This document shows, piece by piece, positions 1 through 6,031 of a stretch of DNA of 6,163 nt. The notes under the pieces are model-generated. The model made no database searches and had not been told where the DNA came from. It saw only the letters and a list, made by a program, of their open reading frames with translations. Source of the stretch: Candidatus Bathyarchaeota archaeon. GTDB taxonomy: Archaea; Thermoproteota; Bathyarchaeia; TCS64. The translations under genes and the position numbers were made by a program. Position 1 is the first letter of the stretch, and the number at the start of each line of letters is the position of its first letter. The stretch covers positions 1 to 6,163 of the forward strand of contig JAUVYU010000052.1 in NCBI GenBank assembly GCA_030602935.1. Reading direction: 5' to 3'.

Positions 1-64
1 GGTGTTGATTGTAAACTCTTGACGGAGCGTTGAGGCATGGGTGCAGAATTCTCGGTTGAGGAGA
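1..64 (+). repeat. Left copy of a 64-bp direct repeat (nadC leader and start)
   Basis: Bases 1-64 match bases 4456-4519 at 63 of 64 positions; the one difference is A at 47 against G at 4502. The block holds the nadC leader, its GGAG ribosome-binding site and the first nine codons. Similarity stops abruptly after base 64. The repeat may extend left beyond the window, because its left edge is the window edge. The putative nadC TATA-like box (4438-4445) lies just outside the shared block, so no promoter is visible for this copy. Confidence 0.95.
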
Positions 65-141
65 TCCACGGCCGCCGCGCCAATGTGGCTGTCTTCCCCT
101 GCTGCGCGTTACAGATGCCGCCTTTCCCTATGGGCTACTAA
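37..141 (+). pseudogene. nadC 5' fragment fused to unrelated sequence (34 codons)
   Basis: This open frame starts at the ATG that matches the nadC start and reads MGAEFSVEE, against MGAGFSVEE in the intact gene. It then leaves the nadC sequence at base 65 and runs 25 more codons, including a CC pair and several prolines, to TAA at 139-141. The tail shares nothing with NadC and I do not recognise it. The most likely reading is a broken copy of the nadC start joined to foreign or misassembled DNA. A real short peptide made from the nadC ribosome-binding site is possible but unsupported. Confidence 0.5.
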
Positions 142-187
142 GGCTTCATCCAGCTCTGATGTGTCAAGTTGATTTCCTTAGTACCCC
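132..187. repeat. Imperfect inverted repeat just past the stop of the 188-1084 gene
   Basis: The arms at 132-143 and 176-187 are complementary at 11 of 12 positions (core TACTAAGG / CCTTAGTA, one mismatch at 135/184), with 32 nt between them. The right arm ends at base 187, directly beside the TAG stop codon (188-190) of the minus-strand gene. In a transcript of that gene it could form a 3' hairpin with a large loop. There is no T-run after it, so a classical terminator is not supported. An RNA-stabilising stem or a recombination footprint is equally possible. Confidence 0.5.
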
Positions 188-1084
188 CTACCTTTGAGAG
201 GGTATGACTATCTCCGGTCGGAGGATCCTCTGGCGGATCTGGGTGGTGCCGTCTATACTCGCCTGTTCTCCCTCGTGGGACCTCAGGAGGCTGAAAGTTT
301 CATCCCTCATGGGGTAGACGCCGAAGCCCTCCGTGGTGATGAGGGTAAGTCCGACTTCGTCGCCTGTCAGCCCCAGGCCGATCTCCTGCCCCAGGAAGTC
401 CGTGAGGTCTTTCTGGTCCACACTGCCGGTCACTATGCCGTTTACGCCCATCTCAGCAGCCTTACGCAGGGCGTCCAGAGTGACCACGGAGCCCCCGACG
501 ATTATATCGCCCTCGTGCCCCTCTCCCATCACCTCGGTGGTTAAAGCTTCCCCCGGCTGGGCGACGACGAAGACGAGTTCGCCGTGCGCCTCCCCGCCGA
601 CGCCGAAGACGCCGTTGACGAGCGCACCGCGTGTCTCGACGACGGCTCCCTCCCCGGGGATCACTTTCACTATCCTCCCGGGTACGTGGGCCTTCACCTC
701 AACGGGGATGGGGTTGCCCCTCACGATAATACGGCCGGCTTTCTTAGCGAAGACCTCGATGAACCCGTCCAGGGGGGACCTGCATGTCTTGGTGAACCAG
801 CCGAAGAAGAACCGGGAGATGGCGATCACCTCGTCCTGCGCTACCTGGTCTCCCTCCTTCTTCAGCATGTACCGTTCCGTCTGCTCCGGTTCGACTCCCA
901 GCGCGGCGTAGACCTTCACCTCCTCCGCGGCGGGGTTCCTGACGATGCCGCAGGCTATGACGGTCTCGGCGTCCACAATGTCCCCGACGTCGACGAAGAC
1001 TTCTCCCTGGGTGGGTATCCTCCTGACCTTCCTTATGAGGGTCTCCTCCTCCAGTTTCACTCCAAAGCGTGTCACTGTCATCAC
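188..1084 (-). CDS. MutL-associated barrel-sandwich-hybrid-like protein, function unknown
   Basis: This 298-residue soluble protein has no signal peptide or membrane segment. It is rich in glycine, valine and short beta-strand patterns. Three stretches resemble the barrel-sandwich (lipoyl/RnfC-like) fold: about residues 25-50 (QGEVFVDVGDIVDAETVIA), 75-112 (EGDQVAQDEVIAISR, then SPLDGFIEV), and 115-160 with an AHVPGRIVKVIPGEGAVV pattern. No biotin or lipoyl attachment motif (EAMKM, or DKA with a swinging lysine) is present. The C-terminal half has a glycine-rich stretch near 155-170, IIVGGSVVTLDALRKAAEMG at 194-213, and a conserved-looking SIDGTTQIR near 276-284. The gene abuts the MutL-like gene: that gene's TAG is followed at once by GTG-ATG. 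The start could be GTG 1084, ATG 1081 or GTG 1075; the AGGTGAT Shine-Dalgarno match at 1080-1086 best suits 1075. From memory, similar proteins accompany long MutL proteins elsewhere. The family is unnamed, and a structural or ligand-binding role beside the ATPase is inference. Confidence 0.75.
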   Translation of the reverse strand: MMTVTRFGVKLEEETLIRKVRRIPTQGEVFVDVGDIVDAETVIACGIVRNPAAEEVKVYAALGVEPEQTERYMLKKEGDQVAQDEVIAISRFFFGWFTKTCRSPLDGFIEVFAKKAGRIIVRGNPIPVEVKAHVPGRIVKVIPGEGAVVETRGALVNGVFGVGGEAHGELVFVVAQPGEALTTEVMGEGHEGDIIVGGSVVTLDALRKAAEMGVNGIVTGSVDQKDLTDFLGQEIGLGLTGDEVGLTLITTEGFGVYPMRDETFSLLRSHEGEQASIDGTTQIRQRILRPEIVIPSQR

Positions 1085-2857
1085 CTAGGTCCTCGCTCTG
1101 GGAGCCACCGGCCTCGGCTTCAAGGACTCCACCCAGGTGGAGAGAGCCTCCTTCTTCGGTGTCTCAATCGGCCTTCCACGGGCGTCTACGATGACCCCGT
1201 TCTCGCCTCCCGTCACTGTGGCGTCCAGGCTTCTGCCCCTGCCGACGCCCACGTCGAACCTCCTGGTGGGGCTCACCACGATCCTCGCCGATTCGTCTGC
1301 CTCGAGGGGGAGGATTTTCAGCTCTCCGAAGGCGACGGTCTCTGCAGTGATGACCCCATCTGGTGTGGTCATGCTCACCGTAAGCGCCTCGTCTCCCTCC
1401 TCGGCCTTTCCCTTGGCTGCCACGCAGGTTCCCAGTTTGTGGAGGCAGGTCTTTGACAGTATCTGGAGCGCTGCCTCCCTGTTGGTGTCGAGGAGCATGC
1501 CGGTGTGGGGCATCATGCTGGAGACGTCGACGTGGATCTCCGTGACGCCCCAGGGCTGGATGGCGTCGAGGAGCAGCAGCGACGCTATCCTCAGGTTCTC
1601 CGGGTCTTTGAATACGCTCCCCCTGCCGATGACGACATGGGTCCTCTTGAGGTCCAGGATCGAGGGCTCCAGAGCCTGCTCGAACATCATCCCCAGGTCT
1701 CGCATCATCCGGACCCCCTTGAGCCTCGTGGCGTAGTTCCTGTGCTTCTCCAGACCGAGCCTGATGGCCTCCCTGACGGCCGACTGCTGAACCATCCTCT
1801 CCTCGTCCGAGAGGGCTTCAGGTTGCAGGACCATGAGGTTGCCCACTATGTTGCGGGCCCTCCTCTCGCTGATGTCTCCGGGGATCCAGCGCATGATGTT
1901 CTCGACCCCCGCCTCCTTCATTATGTTGCCTACCCCGTAGGTCAGCCCGACGTCAGCGTTGAGGGATCTGTTGAAGACGCCGTTATAGACAGAGTAGACG
2001 TCAGTGGTCGCCCCTCCGACGTCGACCGCGAGAAGGTTCACCCCCCTCTCCCGGGCGTAGGCGTATAGGACCTTCCCAATCGCCGCCTGAGTAGGGATGA
2101 TCCTGCCCTCGACCCACTTGACCAGCTTGTCGAAGCCCGGGGAGTGGATGATGACGTGCTCCATGTAGGAGTCGTAGATCCCCTCCCTGGCTGGGCCGAG
2201 GTTCTCTGTCTCGATGAGGGGGCGGACGTTGTCCACGGCCCTCGTGGCGTACCTGTCCTCAGGCAGCATCTTCGATACGGCCTCCCTAATATCCACGTTC
2301 CCGGCGTAGACGACGGGCAGCTTGTAACCCTCACCGAACCTCGGCTTGACGTCGGCGTACTCTATGAGGCGCGCCATCGCTAGGACCTGCTTCTCTGCAC
2401 CTCCGTCCGTTCCGCCTGCGAGGAGAAATATCTCGGGTTTGAGCCGCCTCATCCTCTCGATTATCTTGAAGCGGGGCAGGCGGTCGTTGTAGGAGAAGAC
2501 GTCCATGAGGAGGGCTCCGGCCCCAAGGGCCGCCCTCTGGGCTGACTCTGTGGAGATGTTCCTTATGAGTCCAGCCACGTTCATGTAGATGCCGCCGCTC
2601 GTGCTGCTCGAGCAGAGGAGCCGGTGGTCGCCTGAGGGGCCTCCGCTGGTCCATAGCTCCTTTCCCAGCTTCTGGCCGAGGCCCCTGATGGCTCTCTCGA
2701 CGCCGATGGTCACGTCGAGTTCGGGTGGATCCACGGTGGTGGGAGCCTCACTCGTTCCCTGGACTCTGTACCCGTCTTCTGCCCTCTCTATGAGGGCTGC
2801 TTTAGTATGGTGGCTGTCGATGCCTACAATCAGGTAGGACTCTTCCTCTGAGCCCAT
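1085..2857 (-). CDS. MutL/GlmL-family ASKHA ATPase (mutase-reactivase-like)
   Basis: This is a 590-residue protein of the MutL/GlmL family, which belongs to the actin/Hsp70-fold ATPases. Characterised relatives are associated with adenosylcobalamin-dependent glutamate mutase and probably help reactivate it. Visible motifs are an N-terminal phosphate-loop equivalent GIDSHHTKAAL (12-22), CSSSTSGG (82-89), LAGGTDGG (146-153), AGNVD (185-189), LGPAREGIY (220-228), the phosphate-2 motif DVGGATTDV (279-287), and a late VVIGRGSVF (408-416). It is longer than GlmL as I recall it, with about 100 extra beta-rich residues at the C-terminus. A TTG at 2899 extends the frame but falls inside the presumed TATA box. 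GTG 2866 or ATG 2857 is therefore the likelier start; I chose ATG, which leaves a leader of about 17 nt. Its stop touches the start of the barrel-sandwich gene, suggesting one transcript. No mutase subunit is nearby, so the substrate system is unknown. Confidence 0.85.
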   Translation of the reverse strand: MGSEEESYLIVGIDSHHTKAALIERAEDGYRVQGTSEAPTTVDPPELDVTIGVERAIRGLGQKLGKELWTSGGPSGDHRLLCSSSTSGGIYMNVAGLIRNISTESAQRAALGAGALLMDVFSYNDRLPRFKIIERMRRLKPEIFLLAGGTDGGAEKQVLAMARLIEYADVKPRFGEGYKLPVVYAGNVDIREAVSKMLPEDRYATRAVDNVRPLIETENLGPAREGIYDSYMEHVIIHSPGFDKLVKWVEGRIIPTQAAIGKVLYAYARERGVNLLAVDVGGATTDVYSVYNGVFNRSLNADVGLTYGVGNIMKEAGVENIMRWIPGDISERRARNIVGNLMVLQPEALSDEERMVQQSAVREAIRLGLEKHRNYATRLKGVRMMRDLGMMFEQALEPSILDLKRTHVVIGRGSVFKDPENLRIASLLLLDAIQPWGVTEIHVDVSSMMPHTGMLLDTNREAALQILSKTCLHKLGTCVAAKGKAEEGDEALTVSMTTPDGVITAETVAFGELKILPLEADESARIVVSPTRRFDVGVGRGRSLDATVTGGENGVIVDARGRPIETPKKEALSTWVESLKPRPVAPRART

Positions 2858-2896
2858 TTCGTTCACTGTCTTCTGAAGCCTCGGGCTCCTGTATAA

Positions 2897-2904
2897 CAAT
2901 TATG
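2897..2904 (-). promoter_or_regulatory. Putative archaeal TATA-like box of the MutL-like gene
   Basis: On the minus strand this reads CATAATTG, preceded by a purine-rich GAAA that could serve as a BRE. A transcript start about 26 nt downstream would fall near 2874. That gives a very short leader before GTG 2866 or ATG 2857, as is common in archaea. The call rests on composition and spacing only. Confidence 0.4.
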
Positions 2905-2908
2905 TTTC

Positions 2909-2929
2909 ATTAACCAAATGACGGTTAAT
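2909..2929. promoter_or_regulatory. Perfect 7-bp dyad (possible operator) upstream of the MutL-like gene
   Basis: ATTAACC (2909-2915) and GGTTAAT (2923-2929) are perfect inverted copies separated by 7 nt. The dyad ends 4 nt before the presumed TATA-like box of the minus-strand gene. That size and position suit a dimeric helix-turn-helix regulator acting near the BRE/TATA. The regulator is not in the window, and whether it would activate or repress cannot be told. Confidence 0.4.
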
Positions 2930-3109
2930 AGTCGAACATTCATTTTCCAGTAAATTGATGGAAGATCTGACAGACACACCAGACCCGGACAGAAAGCTGA
3001 GGTCGATCTCCGAATATGAGATCGATTCACTGAGCTTCCCCGAGGCCGTGAATCTAGACGTGGGGATATTAAACTCCCTAAGAGTTCCCACCAGGCTACT
3101 AGAGCTCCC

Positions 3110-4321
3110 TCAATCGGCTCTCCCGGCTGTCTCCTCCGCCAGCAGCTGGATCGCCAACGTGGCGACCAGCAGAATGAGGGACGTCGCGTAGAAGGCGTTG
3201 GTGAGGCCCAGGTTGTCCGCGATAATTCCTAGAAGGAGGGGGCCAACGAAGTATCCGAGGTCCCTGAAGAAGCGGTAGCTCCCGATGAGGGTACCCTCCA
3301 GCTCCGAGGGGGCGATGTCGCTAACCATGGCGACGAGGGGGGTGTAGAAGAGGGCCGCCCCGACTCCGAGGAGGAGGGAGCAGGCGACGAGAAGGGTGAA
3401 GCTGCCCGTCATGGTGAAGGTGACCACGCTGATCATCGAGCCAGCGAGGCCTACGACGATGATCTTTTTCCTGCCGATCCTGTCGGAGGTGTGGCCTGTC
3501 AGCGGTTGGAGGAGGGCCCAGGAGAACGTGAAGGCAGACATAACCGTGGAGACCTTCCCAATGTCCATACCAAGCCCCACAAGGTACAGGGGAAGGAAGG
3601 AGACGACGAGGCTGTCCATGATCTTGCTGCTGAAGCCGGCAAAGTACATGGGCGCCAGTTGCCTGGCGTAGGCGGTGATCTTCACCCTCTCCTTGGGTCT
3701 GGTTCTCTCCTCGTGGACGACGCCTTTGGTCTTAGGGATGAAAAAGAAGCTCGCGACGGCACCGACGGCGGAGATGGCCATGAGGATTGTGAAGGGCTGC
3801 CTGAGGCCGTAGGAGACGGCGAGGTACCCGGCGAGGGAGGTCCCCAGCGTCGAACCCCCGTAGGCGGCGAGCTGGAAGAGGCCCATCGCGAGGCCGATCC
3901 GGGAGGGGATCACCTCCGTCATCGCCACCATGATGCCGACGAAGGTGCTGCCGCTGCCGAGGCCGATGAGGGCTATTCCCAGGAGCATCCCCGTGAACTG
4001 GTCCGCCGAGGCGATCACCATACCGCCGAGAGCCGAGACGATGGCTCCGACGACGATGACGGGCTTCCTCCCGACGCGGTCCGAGAGGGCGCCCATGAAG
4101 AGGTTGGTGACGGCCTTGGTGAGGCCGAAGACCGATGTCACCATGCCGATCTGGGTGAAGGAGGCGATCATCAGGACCTCCCTCGCGAAGAGGGATGATA
4201 GCCCCCTCTGGATGCCCCAGACGACGCCTGCCAGCAGCTCGACGAACAGAAGACCGGCCGCTATGAGATACACTCTGTCCTTTTCCGTGGACCGCCTCAC
4301 CCCTCCGGCGAACGCTCCCAT
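3110..4321 (-). CDS. Major facilitator superfamily transporter, 12-TM, substrate unknown
   Basis: This 403-residue integral membrane protein has the hydrophobic profile of a 12-helix MFS permease. The loop between helices 2 and 3 carries the motif-A signature GALSDRVGRKP, repeated in the second half as GHTSDRIGRKK, which shows the usual two-fold repeat. A charged cytoplasmic loop (PKTKGVVHEERTRPKERVK) separates the halves. It resembles drug/sugar efflux-type members; the substrate cannot be read from the sequence. I start it at ATG 4321, which leaves a short charged N-terminus before helix 1. An upstream in-frame ATG at 4414, with GAGG about 7 nt before it, would add 31 residues across an AT-rich promoter-like stretch and is an alternative. 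It is transcribed away from nadC and lies about 250 bp upstream of the MutL-like gene on the same strand, so co-transcription is possible but unproven. Confidence 0.88.
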   Translation of the reverse strand: MGAFAGGVRRSTEKDRVYLIAAGLLFVELLAGVVWGIQRGLSSLFAREVLMIASFTQIGMVTSVFGLTKAVTNLFMGALSDRVGRKPVIVVGAIVSALGGMVIASADQFTGMLLGIALIGLGSGSTFVGIMVAMTEVIPSRIGLAMGLFQLAAYGGSTLGTSLAGYLAVSYGLRQPFTILMAISAVGAVASFFFIPKTKGVVHEERTRPKERVKITAYARQLAPMYFAGFSSKIMDSLVVSFLPLYLVGLGMDIGKVSTVMSAFTFSWALLQPLTGHTSDRIGRKKIIVVGLAGSMISVVTFTMTGSFTLLVACSLLLGVGAALFYTPLVAMVSDIAPSELEGTLIGSYRFFRDLGYFVGPLLLGIIADNLGLTNAFYATSLILLVATLAIQLLAEETAGRAD

Positions 4322-4491
4322 GAACTTATACGCCGAAATTATAGGTCTTACTCTTTCTAAGAAGATGGAATCCAGACTTTTCACCGTCCGAACTAGGTGG
4401 CACGAAAAAAGCATGACCGGTCCTCGGCTCTCAGAAGAAATAAAAGCACCTATATGGTGTTGATTGTAAACTCTTGACGGAGCGTTGAGGC
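4322..4491. promoter_or_regulatory. Divergent promoter region of the transporter and nadC
   Basis: This 170-bp AT-enriched gap lies between two divergent genes. On the plus strand AAATAAAA (4438-4445), with a purine-rich GAAG just upstream, is a plausible TATA/BRE for nadC. A start near 4468 would give a leader of about 23 nt carrying GGAG (4479-4482), 9 nt before the ATG. On the minus strand TATAATTT (4336-4343) is the best TATA-like match for the transporter, but its centre is only about 19 nt from ATG 4321, so the start codon or the box may be misplaced. No clear operator palindrome or riboswitch is seen. Confidence 0.5.
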
Positions 4492-4519
4492 ATGGGTGCA
4501 GGATTCTCGGTTGAGGAGA
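4456..4519 (+). repeat. Right copy of the 64-bp direct repeat (intact nadC start)
   Basis: This is the partner of bases 1-64, with one mismatch (G at 4502). Here the sequence continues into a full-length nadC. The two copies bracket 4391 bp that carries the barrel-sandwich, MutL-like and MFS genes. No integrase, transposase or terminal inverted repeat accompanies them. Confidence 0.95.
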
Positions 4520-5346
4520 GGCTCAGGGAGTTCCTCAAGGATGACATAGGATGGGGGGACATCACGTCTGAGGCCCTCATCGACGACGGCCAGATGGCGA
4601 AAGGCCGCCTCTACTTCAGGGAGGACGGGGTGGCAGCCGGATTAGATGAGGTGGCGACCATATTCCGCATCCTGGGCTGCGAGGTCAACGCCATCATGAG
4701 GGACGGGAGCAGCGTCTCAAGGGACCAGACACTGATGGAGATCAATGGACCAGCGAAGGCCCTACTCGCCGGGGAGAGGACAGCACTGAACATCCTGGGC
4801 CGGATGGCGGGGATAGCCACCACCGTCTCAAAGATCGCTGCACAGGTCTCCAAGGTGAATCAGAGCACAAAGGTCGCAGCCACCAGGAAGACTCTGCCCG
4901 GATTTGGAGAGCTCGACAAGAAGGCTGTGGTCCTGGGCGGGGGAGATACTCACCGGTTCAGGCTTGACGACTGCGTCCTGATCAAGGATAACCACCTCGC
5001 CCTGCTGCCCTCGATCACGGAGGCCGTGAGAGCAGCTAGGAGCGCTGTTAGCTTCACCAAGAAGATTGAGGTAGAGATCGAGAGCCTGGAGGGGGCTGTG
5101 GAGGCGGCGGAGGCAGGGGCCGACATCATCATGTTCGACAACATGCCCCCAGGGGAGATCCGGGGATGCCTGGCACGCCTCTCGGAGCTGGGCCTCAAGG
5201 AGGGAAGGGTTTATGAGGCGAGTGGGGGCATCACACCGGAGAACGTCGGGGAGTACGCGGCCTCGGGCATGGATGTCATCTCCATGGGGAGCCTCACCCA
5301 CTCCGTGAGGGCCCTCGACGTCAAGCTTGAGATTGAGATGGTCTAG
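4492..5346 (+). CDS. nadC: Nicotinate-nucleotide pyrophosphorylase (quinolinate phosphoribosyltransferase)
   Basis: NadC converts quinolinate and PRPP to nicotinate mononucleotide, CO2 and pyrophosphate in cytosolic de novo NAD synthesis. At 284 residues it is the normal length for the family. Family signatures are all present: ERTALNILGRMAGIAT (95-110), the PRPP/quinolinate-binding ATRKT (130-134), GGGDTHRFRLDDCVLIKDNH (149-168), the EVEIES strand (193-198), MFDNM (214-218) and SGGI with the phosphate-binding MGSLTHS (244-247 and 265-271). The N-terminal DDIGWGDITSEAL is also typical. ATG 4492 is chosen because GGAG sits 9 nt upstream and the product begins right before the family's first helix. 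The next gene starts 11 nt after the stop, so nadC and nadA form an operon. No anomaly is seen inside the gene itself. Confidence 0.97.
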   Translation: MGAGFSVEERLREFLKDDIGWGDITSEALIDDGQMAKGRLYFREDGVAAGLDEVATIFRILGCEVNAIMRDGSSVSRDQTLMEINGPAKALLAGERTALNILGRMAGIATTVSKIAAQVSKVNQSTKVAATRKTLPGFGELDKKAVVLGGGDTHRFRLDDCVLIKDNHLALLPSITEAVRAARSAVSFTKKIEVEIESLEGAVEAAEAGADIIMFDNMPPGEIRGCLARLSELGLKEGRVYEASGGITPENVGEYAASGMDVISMGSLTHSVRALDVKLEIEMV

Positions 5347-5357
5347 AAGGAATAGAT

Positions 5358-6031
5358 TTGGGTACGTCGGAACTGTCTGAACTTCAAAAGAAGATCGTGG
5401 AGCTGAAGGAGGAGAAGAACGCTCTCCTCATCGTCCACAACTACCAGATCCCCGAGATACAGGAGATAGGGGACCTCGTCGGGGACTCCTTGCAGCTCAG
5501 CAGGAGGGCCCAGGAGGCCGGAGACGTGGACCTCATCGTCTTCTGCGGCGTCGACTTCATGGCGGAGACCGCGTCCATCCTCAACCAGGACAAGAAGATC
5601 ATCATCCCCTCCGCGAGGGCCCGGTGCCCCATGGCGGCCATGCTCCCCGTCAGCGTACTGAAGGCCGCGAAGGAGAGCCATCCGGACGCCCCGGTCGTCC
5701 TGTACGTGAACACCTACGCTGAGGCCAAGGCCGAGGCCTACGTCACGTGCACCTCCAGCAACGCTGCGAAGATCATAGGGAAGCTTGATGCTGACACCAT
5801 CCTCTTCGGGCCGGACAGGAACCTCGTTTGGTACGCAGCTCAGAAGAACCCGGGGAAGACCCTCATCTCTGTGCCCGCTGACGGGTTCTGCAACGTCCAC
5901 CGCTTCTTCGGAGACGGAGCTGCCGCCATGAAGCTGAAGGAGAGGTACCCGGAGGCGGAGCTACTGGTGCACCCGGAGTGCGAGCCCGAGTTCCAGATGA
6001 GGGCCGACTACGTCCTGTCGACAGGGGGCAT
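5358..6031 (+). CDS. nadA: Quinolinate synthase, 3'-truncated at a fold-back
   Basis: NadA condenses iminoaspartate with dihydroxyacetone phosphate to make quinolinate, the NadC substrate, using a [4Fe-4S] cluster. The start is TTG 5358, preceded at 5 nt by AGAAGGAA; no upstream ATG fits. Motifs seen are HNYQIPEIQEIGDLVGDSLQL (27-47), FCGVDFMAET (62-71), ARCPMAAM with cluster ligand Cys90, YVNTYAEAKAEAYVTCTSSNA (116-136), FGPDRNL (150-156), GFCNVHRFFG (176-185) and HPEC with ligand Cys208. The genuine sequence ends after STGG (221-224). About 75 residues are missing against the usual 300, including the third cluster cysteine. The frame stays open to the window end, but beyond about 6031 it translates inverted nadA DNA and is not real protein. 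No nadB or aspartate dehydrogenase is visible. The truncation is probably an assembly or amplification artefact rather than a dead gene. Confidence 0.93.

Larger units (their letters stand above)
2858..3109. other. Intergenic region between the transporter and the MutL-like gene
   Basis: About 250 bp, AT-richer than its neighbours, separates two minus-strand genes. It holds the likely MutL promoter and dyad near 2897-2929. It also has two small stems: an 8-bp stem with a 7-nt loop at 3003-3025 (TCGATCTC / GAGATCGA), and a 5-bp stem at about 3072-3086 (AACTC / GAGTT), read after the transporter stop and followed by AT-rich sequence. Either could end or process the transporter mRNA; neither has a strong T-tract. 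A short open frame crosses it on each strand. The plus one (from TTG 2955/ATG 2958) starts with an acidic stretch but has no ribosome-binding site and runs antisense into the transporter 3' end. I see no RNA gene. Confidence 0.55.

Noticed and set aside
65..187. tRNA or other structured RNA gene in the left junction segment
   Set aside because: No cloverleaf, T-loop consensus or CCA-like end could be found; only the single long-loop inverted repeat is seen.
584..1456. 290-codon plus-strand open frame
   Set aside because: It spans the junction of two well-supported minus-strand genes in antisense and has no family motifs.
2858..2899. Fourteen extra N-terminal codons for the MutL-like ATPase from TTG 2899
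   Set aside because: The TTG lies in the presumed TATA-like box with no ribosome-binding site before it, and the ASKHA fold begins just after ATG 2857.
2900..3091. 63-codon minus-strand open frame between the transporter and the MutL-like gene
   Set aside because: It covers the MutL-like gene's dyad and the upstream edge of its promoter, has no ribosome-binding site, and its serine-rich product resembles nothing I know.
3491..4198. 235-codon plus-strand open frame opposite the transporter
   Set aside because: It is antisense to a clear MFS gene; its Asp/Glu/Gly/His-rich composition is the usual shadow of GC-rich membrane-protein codons.
5343..5900. 185-codon minus-strand open frame
   Set aside because: It is antisense to nadA, where every NadA motif is on the plus strand.
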